From Acholeplasmataceae bacterium (GTDB lineage: Bacteria > Bacillota_I > Bacilli_A > Acholeplasmatales > Acholeplasmataceae): 64,000 bases of DNA. Below, one piece after another: positions 36,100 to 45,380 of this stretch. The notes below the pieces were generated by a model, which saw only the letters and a list, made by a program, of their open reading frames with translations, was not told where the DNA came from and did no database searches. How positions within the stretch are numbered: position 1 is the stretch's first letter; each line of letters starts with the position of its first letter. The stretch is taken from contig JAIOQX010000002.1 in assembly GCA_021108415.1 (NCBI GenBank), forward strand, positions 310,001 to 374,000, in the 5' to 3' direction. A program made the translations under genes and the position numbers.

Positions 36100-36489
36100 A
36101 TGCATGGAATTATAAAAGCAATGCTAATTAAAGAATTAATAGAAAAAGATTATGTCATTGGATACCAATTTAAAAAAACAATGAACGCTACAAATATCGT
36201 AGTTTCTAATGGCGCAATCTTCTATAATCTTAAAAAATTTGAAGACATGAACTATGTTTATACCAAAATGGAAGGTAAATCAAAGAAATATATATTAACG
36301 CCTTTAGGCAAAAAAGAATTTACCAAACATTTAGATTTAGTACCTAAAAGTATTGAAATTACGATGCAAGAATTAGGTAGCCAAATTCCGTTTATCGATT
36401 GGACAAAAGTTAAAGATGTTTCAAAATTTTCAAACTCAATAGAAAAATTAAATGTATTAATCAAACAATTATTGGAGGAAATCAAATGA
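36100..36489 (+). CDS. PadR-family transcriptional regulator
   Basis: The 129-residue protein has a PadR-type winged helix: a start MHGIIKAMLIKELIEKDYVI, the recognition region in NGAIFYNLKKFEDMNYV and the wing KSKKYILTPLGKKEF. A short C-terminal helical region follows. PadR proteins usually repress a neighbouring gene in response to small molecules. I chose the ATG at 36100, since the longer frame begins inside the promoter. It overlaps the NmrA-like gene as ATGA and probably controls it. Confidence 0.83.
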   Translation: MHGIIKAMLIKELIEKDYVIGYQFKKTMNATNIVVSNGAIFYNLKKFEDMNYVYTKMEGKSKKYILTPLGKKEFTKHLDLVPKSIEITMQELGSQIPFIDWTKVKDVSKFSNSIEKLNVLIKQLLEEIK

Positions 36490-37319
36490 TATTAGTTATT
36501 GGATCTTCAGGAAACATAGGAAAGCATGTATTTAATTATTTAAAACAAGAAAAACAAATCGTAAAAGAGGGTTTATATAAACCAGAAAAAGAAACTGATT
36601 TAGCAGTCAACTTTGATTTTTTGGATTATAAAACATTTGATCAAGCATTAAAAGATGTCCAAAAAGTCTTTTTTATTAGACCACCACAACTAGGAGATCC
36701 AAAAGATATATACCCTTTTCTTGATGCTTGCAAAGATAAATCAATCAAACAAGTTGTGTTTGTCTCATTAATGGGCGTTGAAAAAAACCCTATTCCACCT
36801 CATGCGAAAATAGAGAAATATATTAAAAAGATCAACTTAGATTATACATTTATCAGACCAAGTTTCTTTATGGAAAACCTTATCTTTCCTCACGGGAAAG
36901 ATATTAAAGCATCAAATCAGATTATAGTTCCAGCAAAAAAATCAAAAACTTCGTTTATTGCAGCTAAAGATATTGGAGCTATTTGTGCACATGTTTTAAT
37001 TCATACGACAGATCAGATCAATCAAGCATATACGATTACTGGACCTGAAGCACTAGATTACGTGGAAGTTGCTAAAAAATTCAGCAAACATCTCAATAGA
37101 CAAATCATTTATACGAATCCATCAATGCGTGTTTATGGTAAGCATATGATTGAACTTGGATTTGATAAAGGATATGTTAAGATAACTAAACTACTCTATT
37201 TTATGACTCGTTTAGGAACAACTAAAAAAACAACACAGACATTTGAGACCATCATGAAAAGAAAACCAACTACTATGGATGAGTTTATTAAAGACAATTT
37301 AAATACTTGGACGGACTAA
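36486..37319 (+). CDS. NmrA-like NAD(P)-binding protein
   Basis: The 277-residue atypical short-chain dehydrogenase begins ILVIGSSGNIGKHVFNYL, a Rossmann glycine-rich loop. It continues with VVFVSLMGVEKNPIPPHAKI and RPSFFMENL, the hallmark of NmrA/NAD(P)H azoreductase-like proteins. Members are redox sensors or quinone/NADPH reductases. The pairing with a PadR regulator suggests a response to an electrophile or redox agent, but this is inference. Confidence 0.82.
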   Translation: MILVIGSSGNIGKHVFNYLKQEKQIVKEGLYKPEKETDLAVNFDFLDYKTFDQALKDVQKVFFIRPPQLGDPKDIYPFLDACKDKSIKQVVFVSLMGVEKNPIPPHAKIEKYIKKINLDYTFIRPSFFMENLIFPHGKDIKASNQIIVPAKKSKTSFIAAKDIGAICAHVLIHTTDQINQAYTITGPEALDYVEVAKKFSKHLNRQIIYTNPSMRVYGKHMIELGFDKGYVKITKLLYFMTRLGTTKKTTQTFETIMKRKPTTMDEFIKDNLNTWTD

Positions 37320-37333
37320 AGACATATTAAACT

Positions 37334-37364
37334 AAAAAAAACAATCTTGCGATTGTTTTTTTAT
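37334..37364. terminator. Bidirectional terminator between nmrA-like gene and GH94 gene
   Basis: AAACAATC-TTGC-GATTGTTT is a perfect 8-bp stem, flanked by A-runs on the left and T-runs on the right. It ends the plus-strand pair and the long minus-strand glycan operon. Confidence 0.85.
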
Positions 37365-37377
37365 ATGTTTTACTCTT

Positions 37378-40300
37378 TTAATTTGACCAAACTTCAATAT
37401 GGATAGGTTCCTCTGTATTTAAAACTAAATTCTTATCAATGATATATCCTGATTGTCTGTAACTATTTTGAGTTTGTTTATATGAAACACCTAGTCCATT
37501 AATTAATAGTTTTTCATCTCCATAATGATACGTGATCTTAATTGTCTTATCTTCAAATTGACTCGTAAAAGTTAATCCATCTTGTGCTTTAGTAATCACT
37601 GGGTCGATATGTAGGTCTTGATGATATTGACCAACACCTAAAATATGATGAATGATTTGGTGAATAAAAATACCTGGGCCAGATGAATATAATCTCCAAC
37701 CACCTTTAACTTTTATGTTTCCTTGTCTAACTAACTCGAAATCTTTTTTTGCTTCATATCGATTATTAAAGTCCGCGTCCGAACTAGAAAAATACATATT
37801 ACTTTGTCTAATTTCTGCGTTTTTTACATGTTCTTTCATTTGAATAGGTACAATTTGGAATATCGCATTATATGCTCTTTGAGATGCACCAATTTTTGCC
37901 ATGGATTCAATATATCTTATATGTGCATGCACATATTGAAGACCAATTTCTCTTCCAAAATTAGCTGCAGTTTCAGCTCTAACAAAATAAGTCTTTTTCC
38001 CACCTTCGTATTTTACAGCTGTATCCATGAGTCTCACGCCATCTGGATGCATAAAAATTTTATCAATTAGATTTATATAGTCATTCATGACTTCTTTTTC
38101 TGCAAGTTCTGAGATAAATGATCTTACAAATGGTAGTAATCTATATTTCAATCCAGTTTTTTGATCTCTTGGGTGTAGTAAATAACTTAATTGATTATTA
38201 TCTTCAAATACAACAAAACCAGAAGGAATACCATCTACAATCATATATTTTTTGTAATCTGCTTTAATATTTTTTGCAAGTGCTAACAACTCTTCAGATA
38301 ACTCTTTATCCTTAGATTCTAACTCAGCACCTAATAGATGCACTGATTCATAAAGTAGCGCTACTGTCCAACCCGATACCATCTTTGTCGTTAAATCATG
38401 ATTTGCTGGTTGTAGCGTATCATCCCAATCGCCTCCACCATATCGTGGTAGATACGTATTTGGTATAAATGATTCTTTTATGGTATTAATTTGTTTTTTG
38501 ATATGTTCAATTAGTCCATAGCTTTCAGTAAATTCATTTTTATGCATTGACATATAAGGCACTTTTTCATCCAATATAGAAAAATCAGAAGTTGCTTGTA
38601 GATAATACCCAAGTGTTCTTAGTGGCCAAATAATGATATCCCCATGCGCTTCATGAGCTTGAATTTGATAGAACTTACCAAACATAAACCATTGAGGAAA
38701 ATCACCATTTTCAATGAATTGTCTTTGATATACTTTAAGTAGGATTTCTCTTATTAAATCATATTTCCCTGCAGCTGCAAACAATTCAACAGGACCTTGG
38801 CATACATCTCTTGTTCCCCAAGCTGCACCATTATATTGTTCTAGACCATGTGGTGATGCGTAATGAACAAGCGCATTATGTGTATACCAAAACAATGTGT
38901 CATTAAGTTTGTTCATGTTTGCTTGATCATCTTTATGTGCTAATTCTGCTTGATTTAAAATTGATTTAAAATACTTAGTGCCTAATTCATCTGCTTGTTC
39001 ATAAGATAAATCGGATGCTTCAAATTCATCAAAACTTGCTTGAGTTTTTATTGAAATCTCACTTGAATCATTATATTTTAAGATAAATAATCCATGTTGT
39101 TCTTCAAGACCTAAAAAATCTGATTCTGAAATGATTTGTGCAGATTTGCCAATTGTCATCTTGTATTTTAAGTTAGGATACTTCATGGCTGCCATGGTTT
39201 TTCCTGATATGCTAAATAAAACACTATCTTCTTCTTGTTGATAAGTAATATCTCCCATATACTCATTGACATCTAATAAAATTTGTTGAGTTATGATAAA
39301 ATCGTATTTCTTATGGTTTTTAGAATATATCTTTAAAGATTGAGATGCTTTATGGATATCAACACTCACATCGACAATTAAAGCATCATCTTCAAATGCA
39401 TAATACCATCTTGTTGTTGCGCCACCCATTTCATAATATGATGGAATCGATAAGATATGATATTTGCCATCTTTTTTTATATAGATTCTTTGTCCAGATA
39501 TTTTTTGTACATTTAAAGGATTTCTTAAATCACCTAAAAATTTATTAAACGATGTATTACCTAATACGATGTGACTATTAAATATACCAAACATAAAGTT
39601 AGTTGTAGCCATCACATGATCACTTACATGCAAGATATCACCATGGATCATTAAATGTCCATGTGGTCTTTCAACTAATTGTTCTTTTTCTTTTAATACA
39701 ACATGGTGGTGATGGTCAGTAAAAAATGACAAAGTTTTATCTAAGTTTTTTTCAATATGTCTTTGATTTGGAAACAAAGCACTGACTTGTGTTTCTGTAA
39801 GATCATCACCATTTAAAACATGATATCGTTGATAAGTAGAATTTAGTTTGGATAAAGTTATATCTGATTCTATCTGGTAAGGCAACATATCAATATCAAT
39901 CATATCTTTAGTTTCACTGTTTAATCTTTCAGCTTCGTAATATCCATAAAATGAAAAATGAGCTTTTTTATTTATAGATATCTTTTCGCTTTGAATGGTT
40001 AAATATGAAAATTCATATTGTTTAATCACTGATTCCAATTTATCAATATATAAAGCTTCAGGTAATTGAGTAGATTTATATGATTTACCAAAAAACTGAA
40101 ATCCATCAGTTGAAAATCCGATATTATTAGAATAACTTCCTATTTGTAGATATTGTGGTGCACCTTGATTTTGTTTAGCTGATAAAGTATATCCATGATT
40201 ATCTTGTTTGACCTTATAATCAATATACTGAACGGTATAAGCTTCAGAAGATAGAACACTTGATTTATTTTGAATCGCTACATCTTGTCCATAAAATAGT

Positions 40301-40659
40301 TCTACATCTTGCGTTTTTTCAGACTCAAGTGTCACATGGATATCCCATTGAAATGCTCCAACGATTAAATCTAATTGATAGTTTATATCTTTAAAACGTC
40401 CTTTATATACAACCTTATCATCTAAAAATTCAACATGTGTCAAAACATCTCTACAAATAAGAGCAGTTGATTCAAAAGATCCGTTTATCTTAGTTCTCAT
40501 ATATACATTCATTAAAGATCCATCTAAAGCATTTCCTTTTAATAGATTAATTTGATAATCATGATATGAAACATCATATATATCTCCAGTTTCTAAAAAT
40601 CGAAAGGTTAACCCACCTTTATGGATTGTATTTAATTTCAGATTGTTTTTTATAATCAT
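37378..40659 (-). CDS. GH94 1,2-beta-oligoglucan phosphorylase
   Basis: The 1093-residue protein has the length and layout of the 1,2-beta-oligoglucan phosphorylase (SOGP) branch of GH94, longer than the 780-820 residues of cellobiose phosphorylase. A long beta-sandwich N-terminal half is followed by the (alpha/alpha)6 barrel with PHGLEQYNGAAWGTRDVCQG and then GGDWDDTLQPANHDLT. Asp747 in WDD is the expected general acid. SOGP releases alpha-glucose 1-phosphate from beta-1,2-linked glucans in the cytosol; there is no signal peptide. It overlaps GH3 as ATGA and ends the operon. Specificity is inferred from subfamily and context. Confidence 0.85.
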   Translation of the reverse strand: MIIKNNLKLNTIHKGGLTFRFLETGDIYDVSYHDYQINLLKGNALDGSLMNVYMRTKINGSFESTALICRDVLTHVEFLDDKVVYKGRFKDINYQLDLIVGAFQWDIHVTLESEKTQDVELFYGQDVAIQNKSSVLSSEAYTVQYIDYKVKQDNHGYTLSAKQNQGAPQYLQIGSYSNNIGFSTDGFQFFGKSYKSTQLPEALYIDKLESVIKQYEFSYLTIQSEKISINKKAHFSFYGYYEAERLNSETKDMIDIDMLPYQIESDITLSKLNSTYQRYHVLNGDDLTETQVSALFPNQRHIEKNLDKTLSFFTDHHHHVVLKEKEQLVERPHGHLMIHGDILHVSDHVMATTNFMFGIFNSHIVLGNTSFNKFLGDLRNPLNVQKISGQRIYIKKDGKYHILSIPSYYEMGGATTRWYYAFEDDALIVDVSVDIHKASQSLKIYSKNHKKYDFIITQQILLDVNEYMGDITYQQEEDSVLFSISGKTMAAMKYPNLKYKMTIGKSAQIISESDFLGLEEQHGLFILKYNDSSEISIKTQASFDEFEASDLSYEQADELGTKYFKSILNQAELAHKDDQANMNKLNDTLFWYTHNALVHYASPHGLEQYNGAAWGTRDVCQGPVELFAAAGKYDLIREILLKVYQRQFIENGDFPQWFMFGKFYQIQAHEAHGDIIIWPLRTLGYYLQATSDFSILDEKVPYMSMHKNEFTESYGLIEHIKKQINTIKESFIPNTYLPRYGGGDWDDTLQPANHDLTTKMVSGWTVALLYESVHLLGAELESKDKELSEELLALAKNIKADYKKYMIVDGIPSGFVVFEDNNQLSYLLHPRDQKTGLKYRLLPFVRSFISELAEKEVMNDYINLIDKIFMHPDGVRLMDTAVKYEGGKKTYFVRAETAANFGREIGLQYVHAHIRYIESMAKIGASQRAYNAIFQIVPIQMKEHVKNAEIRQSNMYFSSSDADFNNRYEAKKDFELVRQGNIKVKGGWRLYSSGPGIFIHQIIHHILGVGQYHQDLHIDPVITKAQDGLTFTSQFEDKTIKITYHYGDEKLLINGLGVSYKQTQNSYRQSGYIIDKNLVLNTEEPIHIEVWSN

Positions 40660-42794
40660 GATTTACCTCCTTTAAAAAATTCAATACTTGTACTTAAGAC
40701 ATCTTCACTACTTGATCCAATCATTAATTCAAAAATACCTGATTCTAACAAAGTATCACCTTTTGGATCATAATATGATAAATCATTTTTAGATATTTGA
40801 AATGTAACTGTCTTTATTTCTTGTGGATTTATCCATACTTTTTTAAATCCTTTTAACTCTTTAACAGGTCTTGCGTAGTATGAATGTACGTCATTAATAT
40901 AAAACTCTACAATTTCAAATCCTGGAGTTTGACTTACATTTTTGACATCAACTGATATATCTATGACATCATTTATATACATTTGTTCATTTGAGATTGT
41001 TAAATTAGCATATTCAAAGTTTGCGTATGATAATCCAAACCCAAATGGAAATAACGCTTCATTTTCTTCATCTAAATAATGGCTATCATATTCACCGTAA
41101 ACCCCTCTTTTATGCGGTCTTCCTGTGGATAAGTGATTATAATATATAGGGACTTGTCCCCCATGTCTTGGATATGACATCGGAAGTTTTCCAGATGGAT
41201 TAGTTTTTCCACTTAAAACATTTGCGATTGCTTCATGCGCCTTACTTCCTAGGTAGAACACATCTAAGATTGCATCTGCTTCTATCAAAGGCGTTAAGAC
41301 AAATGGTCTACCATGATAAAGTAGAATAATGATTTTCTTATTTAATGATTTAGCAAAATCAAAGAATTGTTGTTGTCCTCTTGGAAGATGTAAATCAACT
41401 TTTGAATGAGCTTCTCCAGCTTCGTATTCATTTTCACCTAAGGCTAGAATGATTTGATCTGCTTCTTTAATACGCAATAGTTCTTCTTGACTATAATCTG
41501 GTAACAAACTAGCTTTAACAAAATCAACATTTATATGTTTATCTTTTAATTGTTCTGCTAATTTAGTATTTAAATTATTATCTCCATGACCAGCCCATGC
41601 GCCATTAGTTCTGATGGTTTCAGCATAAGGTCCTAATATACAATACTTAAGTTTCTTTGATAAAGGTAATACATCTTCATTTTTAAGTAAAACAATACTT
41701 TCTTCTGCAAACTTTTCTGCGACATCTAAATGTTCTTTTGCAAAAATAATTTCCGCTTCTTTTTCTGGATGAGCACCTCTATATGGATCCTCAAATAAAC
41801 CCAAGTCTTCTTTTAATTTTAAAATGCGATAAACTGCTTGATCAATTTGTTTTTCATCAATCTGATTTTCATCAAGTAAATCTTTTAAATGATTCGTATA
41901 ACAAGTCGATTGCATTTCAATATCAAGACCAGCATCAAGTCCTCTTAATGCTGCTTCTTTATCATCTTTTGCAACACCATGTGCAACAACTTGATGCAAA
42001 GAATCATAATCTGAGATAACTACACCATCAAATCCCCATTTGTCTCTTAAAACGTCTTTTAATAGAAAACGATTAACAGTTGCTGGAATTGAATCAATCG
42101 TGTTAAAAGAGGTCATAACAAGCTTAACACCTGCATCTACTGCAGCTTTATAGCTTGGAAGATAAGTGTTAAATAATGAATAGTTTGATACATCAACAGT
42201 ATTATAATCTCTACCTGCTTCTGATGCCCCATATGCAGCAAAGTGTTTCACGCAACATGCGACTTGATCTTCTTGTTTGACATCATTTCCTTGATATCCT
42301 TGAACAATACATTTAGAAAATGCTGATGATAAATACGGATCTTCACCAAAACCTTCAACAACTCTTCCCCATCTAGGATCTCTTGATACATCAACCATCG
42401 GTGAAAAGGTCACTTGAACTCCTGAAACTCTAGATTCTTTAGCTTGTATTTTAGCCGCTTGAAAAGCAAGTTCTGGATTCCAAGATGCGGCCATTGCAAT
42501 AGGTACCGGAAATATTGTTTTATATCCATGAATGATATCAGCCATAAAAACGAGTGGGATTTTATGTCGACTTTCTTTTAAATACTTTTTTTGAATTTGG
42601 ATCATTTGTTCAGCACTATTGATGCCTAAAACTGATCCTGAATGAAATACTTTTTCTTTATTTAAATTAAGTGCAGTAACTTCTCCAAAAACTTTAACAT
42701 CGATGTCTTCGATGAAAAAGAATGGTGCAAGCTGCATCAATTGTCCAATTTTTTCTTCAATTGTGAGCGAACTCAATAATTTGTGAATATCCAT
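40656..42794 (-). CDS. GH3 beta-glucosidase
   Basis: The 712-residue GH3 enzyme has the nucleophile Asp262 in GFDGVVISDYDSL, the substrate loop KHFAAYGASEAGRDYN, a second alpha/beta domain with the likely acid/base region GENEYEAGEAHSKVDL, and a C-terminal fibronectin-III-like domain. It has no signal peptide. GH3 enzymes clustered with SOGP in Listeria hydrolyse sophorose and short beta-1,2-oligosaccharides, the role expected here. The start at 42794 follows AAGGAG; an upstream ATG lies too close to the LacI gene. Confidence 0.9.
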   Translation of the reverse strand: MDIHKLLSSLTIEEKIGQLMQLAPFFFIEDIDVKVFGEVTALNLNKEKVFHSGSVLGINSAEQMIQIQKKYLKESRHKIPLVFMADIIHGYKTIFPVPIAMAASWNPELAFQAAKIQAKESRVSGVQVTFSPMVDVSRDPRWGRVVEGFGEDPYLSSAFSKCIVQGYQGNDVKQEDQVACCVKHFAAYGASEAGRDYNTVDVSNYSLFNTYLPSYKAAVDAGVKLVMTSFNTIDSIPATVNRFLLKDVLRDKWGFDGVVISDYDSLHQVVAHGVAKDDKEAALRGLDAGLDIEMQSTCYTNHLKDLLDENQIDEKQIDQAVYRILKLKEDLGLFEDPYRGAHPEKEAEIIFAKEHLDVAEKFAEESIVLLKNEDVLPLSKKLKYCILGPYAETIRTNGAWAGHGDNNLNTKLAEQLKDKHINVDFVKASLLPDYSQEELLRIKEADQIILALGENEYEAGEAHSKVDLHLPRGQQQFFDFAKSLNKKIIILLYHGRPFVLTPLIEADAILDVFYLGSKAHEAIANVLSGKTNPSGKLPMSYPRHGGQVPIYYNHLSTGRPHKRGVYGEYDSHYLDEENEALFPFGFGLSYANFEYANLTISNEQMYINDVIDISVDVKNVSQTPGFEIVEFYINDVHSYYARPVKELKGFKKVWINPQEIKTVTFQISKNDLSYYDPKGDTLLESGIFELMIGSSSEDVLSTSIEFFKGGKS

Positions 42795-42808
42795 GTTATC
42801 TCCTTTAA

Positions 42809-43768
42809 TTAGCAAGACTCTCTAATAATAATTTGTCCTTCTGGGTGCTTAACTTCATTTAATTTCTTATCTTTAATGAGATCAGAAAGTGCTTGTGCAA
42901 CACTTTTACCCCATTTTAAATGATCAATACCAATAGTTGTTAATTTAGGGGTTAAATATTCGCCTAAATAAATATTATCAAATCCCGCTAGTGCTATATC
43001 TTTAGGCACATGTATCTTCATCTCTCTAAGTGCTTTCATTAATCCAATTGCGGATTCATCATTCGCACAGTAAACAAAACGAGGTTTTTTCTCTTCTAGT
43101 CCAATTTGTTGACCGATTTGATACCCACCTTGAATCGTAAAGTCACCTTGATAGTACTTATGGTCGTTGATATTTTCATCTTTTAATGCTTGTTTAAATC
43201 CATCATATCGATGATTGTTGTTAAATGAATCATTTGGACCAGAAAGATATGCAAAATCTCTATAGCCTTTTTTAACCATCTCTCTAATGAAGTTATATAC
43301 AATACCTTCATTGTCGATAACAGATGAATAAATATTTTTACCTTCTATGATTCTGTCTAAGACAAATGTAGGAAAATCGTGAGATGCAAAGTTTTTTAAA
43401 CATTCATCAGTTAAATTATTATCAAAGATGATTGCACCATCTACTTGTCTTTCATTCAATAAGTTTTCTGATGATTTGCCTGAACTAACGATAATGTTAA
43501 ATCCGTTTTCTTGTAAATTCTGTCTAATACCTTCTAATACATCACTAAAGATTGGACCGCTAAATCCATAAACAAAAACTCCTATATTCCCAGTTTTTTT
43601 TGTTTTTAAATTTCTAGCAATTCCATTTGGATAATAGTTTAGTGATTTGGCTGCATCTAAAATACGTTGTTTTGTCTCTGGGTGTACACTAGGTAGGTTG
43701 TTTAGAGCATATGATGCTGTTGAAATGGATACACCAGCTTTTTTTGCGACGTCTTTTATTGTAGGCAT
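42809..43768 (-). CDS. LacI-family transcriptional repressor of the glycan locus
   Basis: The 319-residue regulator has the LacI helix-turn-helix TIKDVAKKAGVSISTASYAL (residues 3-22), the hinge helix around ILDAAKSLNYYPNGIARNL, and a periplasmic-binding-protein-like sensor domain. It is third in the operon it probably controls. LacI proteins bind palindromes with a central CG. GAAACGTTTC-type sites are present at two promoter regions of this locus (46598-46611 and 52561-52578), with a variant at 52649-52660. The inducer is likely a sophoro-oligosaccharide, by inference from neighbours. Confidence 0.9.
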   Translation of the reverse strand: MPTIKDVAKKAGVSISTASYALNNLPSVHPETKQRILDAAKSLNYYPNGIARNLKTKKTGNIGVFVYGFSGPIFSDVLEGIRQNLQENGFNIIVSSGKSSENLLNERQVDGAIIFDNNLTDECLKNFASHDFPTFVLDRIIEGKNIYSSVIDNEGIVYNFIREMVKKGYRDFAYLSGPNDSFNNNHRYDGFKQALKDENINDHKYYQGDFTIQGGYQIGQQIGLEEKKPRFVYCANDESAIGLMKALREMKIHVPKDIALAGFDNIYLGEYLTPKLTTIGIDHLKWGKSVAQALSDLIKDKKLNEVKHPEGQIIIRESC

Positions 43769-43772
43769 AAAG

Positions 43773-45380
43773 TTAATCTCCTATCTTTAATATGCATGAA
43801 AAATATGGGGGTAATACTACTTCTTTATCAAATACAAAATTCTGATAATTTGTATGTATGATTTCAAATTTTTCATGTGGTAGTTTGAATGATATATCAT
43901 GATCTTTAAATGAACAAATTATCAAAAATTTTTCCTGTTTATAGCTTCTGTAGTAACTAAAATGATCTTTATTATCTTTTTCATATAATTGGAAATCTCC
44001 TAACCTAAAAACTTCATTGGTTTTTCTAATTTGAAAAAGTTTCTTAAAATATGCAAATACACTTTGTTGATCAGCTAAATCTTTAGCTGCATTTAAGTCT
44101 TTATAGTTTGGATTGACACCCAACCAAGGTTCTTTATTGCTAAACCCTGCATAAAGCGTATCATCCCATTGAAACGGTGTTCTAGAATTATCTCTTCCTT
44201 TTGCATATATAGATTCCATAATATCTTTATGGTTGATGCCTTGTTTTTTTAAAATATCGTATATTTGTAAAGTCTCTATATCTTTATATTTAGAAATATC
44301 TTCATGTTTGATACCAGTCATCGCAATTTCTTCACCTTGATAAACAAATGGTGTGCCTTGCATACCATAGATTAATGTTGCAAGCATCATTGCACTATGT
44401 TTTGGATATAAAAGTGAACCATATCTGGTTAAAGCTCTTGGTTGATCATGATTAGCTAAAAACAATGCATTCCAACCTTGTTTGTAGAAGGTATGTTGAA
44501 CTTTATTAAATGTTTCTTTTAATTCTAGGACATCAAGCTTTTTTAAAGCCCATTTACCTTTGCCTGGAATCTCATCTAATCCGATATGTGAAAACTGGAA
44601 TACCATATCTAGATAAGGGTTATCCTCTGATGTTAGCTCTGATGATCTCTTAATTGATAAACCAGGAGTTTCTCCTACGGTCATGATATCTCTTGATTTA
44701 AAACAAGTCTCATTTAATTCTTTCAAGTAAGTTTCTAGATAAGGTCCATCTGCAAGCATTTTTTTATCAATATCTTTTCCAATCAAATCAATGACATCCA
44801 ATCTAAATCCATCAATGCCTAAATCTAGCCACATATTAATCATGTCATAGATTTCTTGTCGCATCTCTTTATGATGCCAGTTTAAGTCTGGTTGGGATTT
44901 GGCAAACAAATGAAAATAATAAGACTTACTTATTTCATCATATGTCCAAGCAGGTCCACCAAAAATCGATTCTATATCCGTTGGTTCATCTCTCCAAATA
45001 TAGTAATCTCTATATTTAGGGTCATTTGCCTTACTCTTTTTAAACCATTCATGCTCATCAGATGTATGGTTAATCACTAAGTCCATAATGAGTCTCATTC
45101 CTTTATCATGAACTTTTTGAATGAGTGATTTCATATCATCCATCGTACCAAATATCGGATTTATTTTATGGTAATCACTAATATCATAACCATTATCTCT
45201 CATGGGTGATTGATAGACTGGTGATAACCATATCACATCAACACCTAACGTTTTTAGATAATCAAGCTTTGATGCGATTCCATTAATGTCTCCAATGCCA
45301 TCGTTATTAGAATCTTTAAAGCTCAATGGATATATCTGATAGACAAGTGCATCTTTAAACCATTTTATTTTCTTTTCCAT
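43773..45380 (-). CDS. GH13 alpha-glucosidase (oligo-1,6-glucosidase-like)
   Basis: The 535-residue cytosolic enzyme starts KDALVYQIYPLSFKDSNNDG with the GH13 calcium-like motif. It has DLVINHTSDEHEWF, nucleophile Asp195 in GFRLDVIDLIG, acid/base Glu237 in TVGETPG, and the third aspartate in FLANHDQPRALTRYG. A valine after the nucleophile is typical of alpha-1,6-active members of GH13_31, whereas alpha-1,4 enzymes often have alanine. It is out of theme among beta-glucan enzymes and may deal with alpha-branches or a second substrate. It overlaps the upstream gene by 16 bases. Confidence 0.88.
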   Translation of the reverse strand: MEKKIKWFKDALVYQIYPLSFKDSNNDGIGDINGIASKLDYLKTLGVDVIWLSPVYQSPMRDNGYDISDYHKINPIFGTMDDMKSLIQKVHDKGMRLIMDLVINHTSDEHEWFKKSKANDPKYRDYYIWRDEPTDIESIFGGPAWTYDEISKSYYFHLFAKSQPDLNWHHKEMRQEIYDMINMWLDLGIDGFRLDVIDLIGKDIDKKMLADGPYLETYLKELNETCFKSRDIMTVGETPGLSIKRSSELTSEDNPYLDMVFQFSHIGLDEIPGKGKWALKKLDVLELKETFNKVQHTFYKQGWNALFLANHDQPRALTRYGSLLYPKHSAMMLATLIYGMQGTPFVYQGEEIAMTGIKHEDISKYKDIETLQIYDILKKQGINHKDIMESIYAKGRDNSRTPFQWDDTLYAGFSNKEPWLGVNPNYKDLNAAKDLADQQSVFAYFKKLFQIRKTNEVFRLGDFQLYEKDNKDHFSYYRSYKQEKFLIICSFKDHDISFKLPHEKFEIIHTNYQNFVFDKEVVLPPYFSCILKIGD

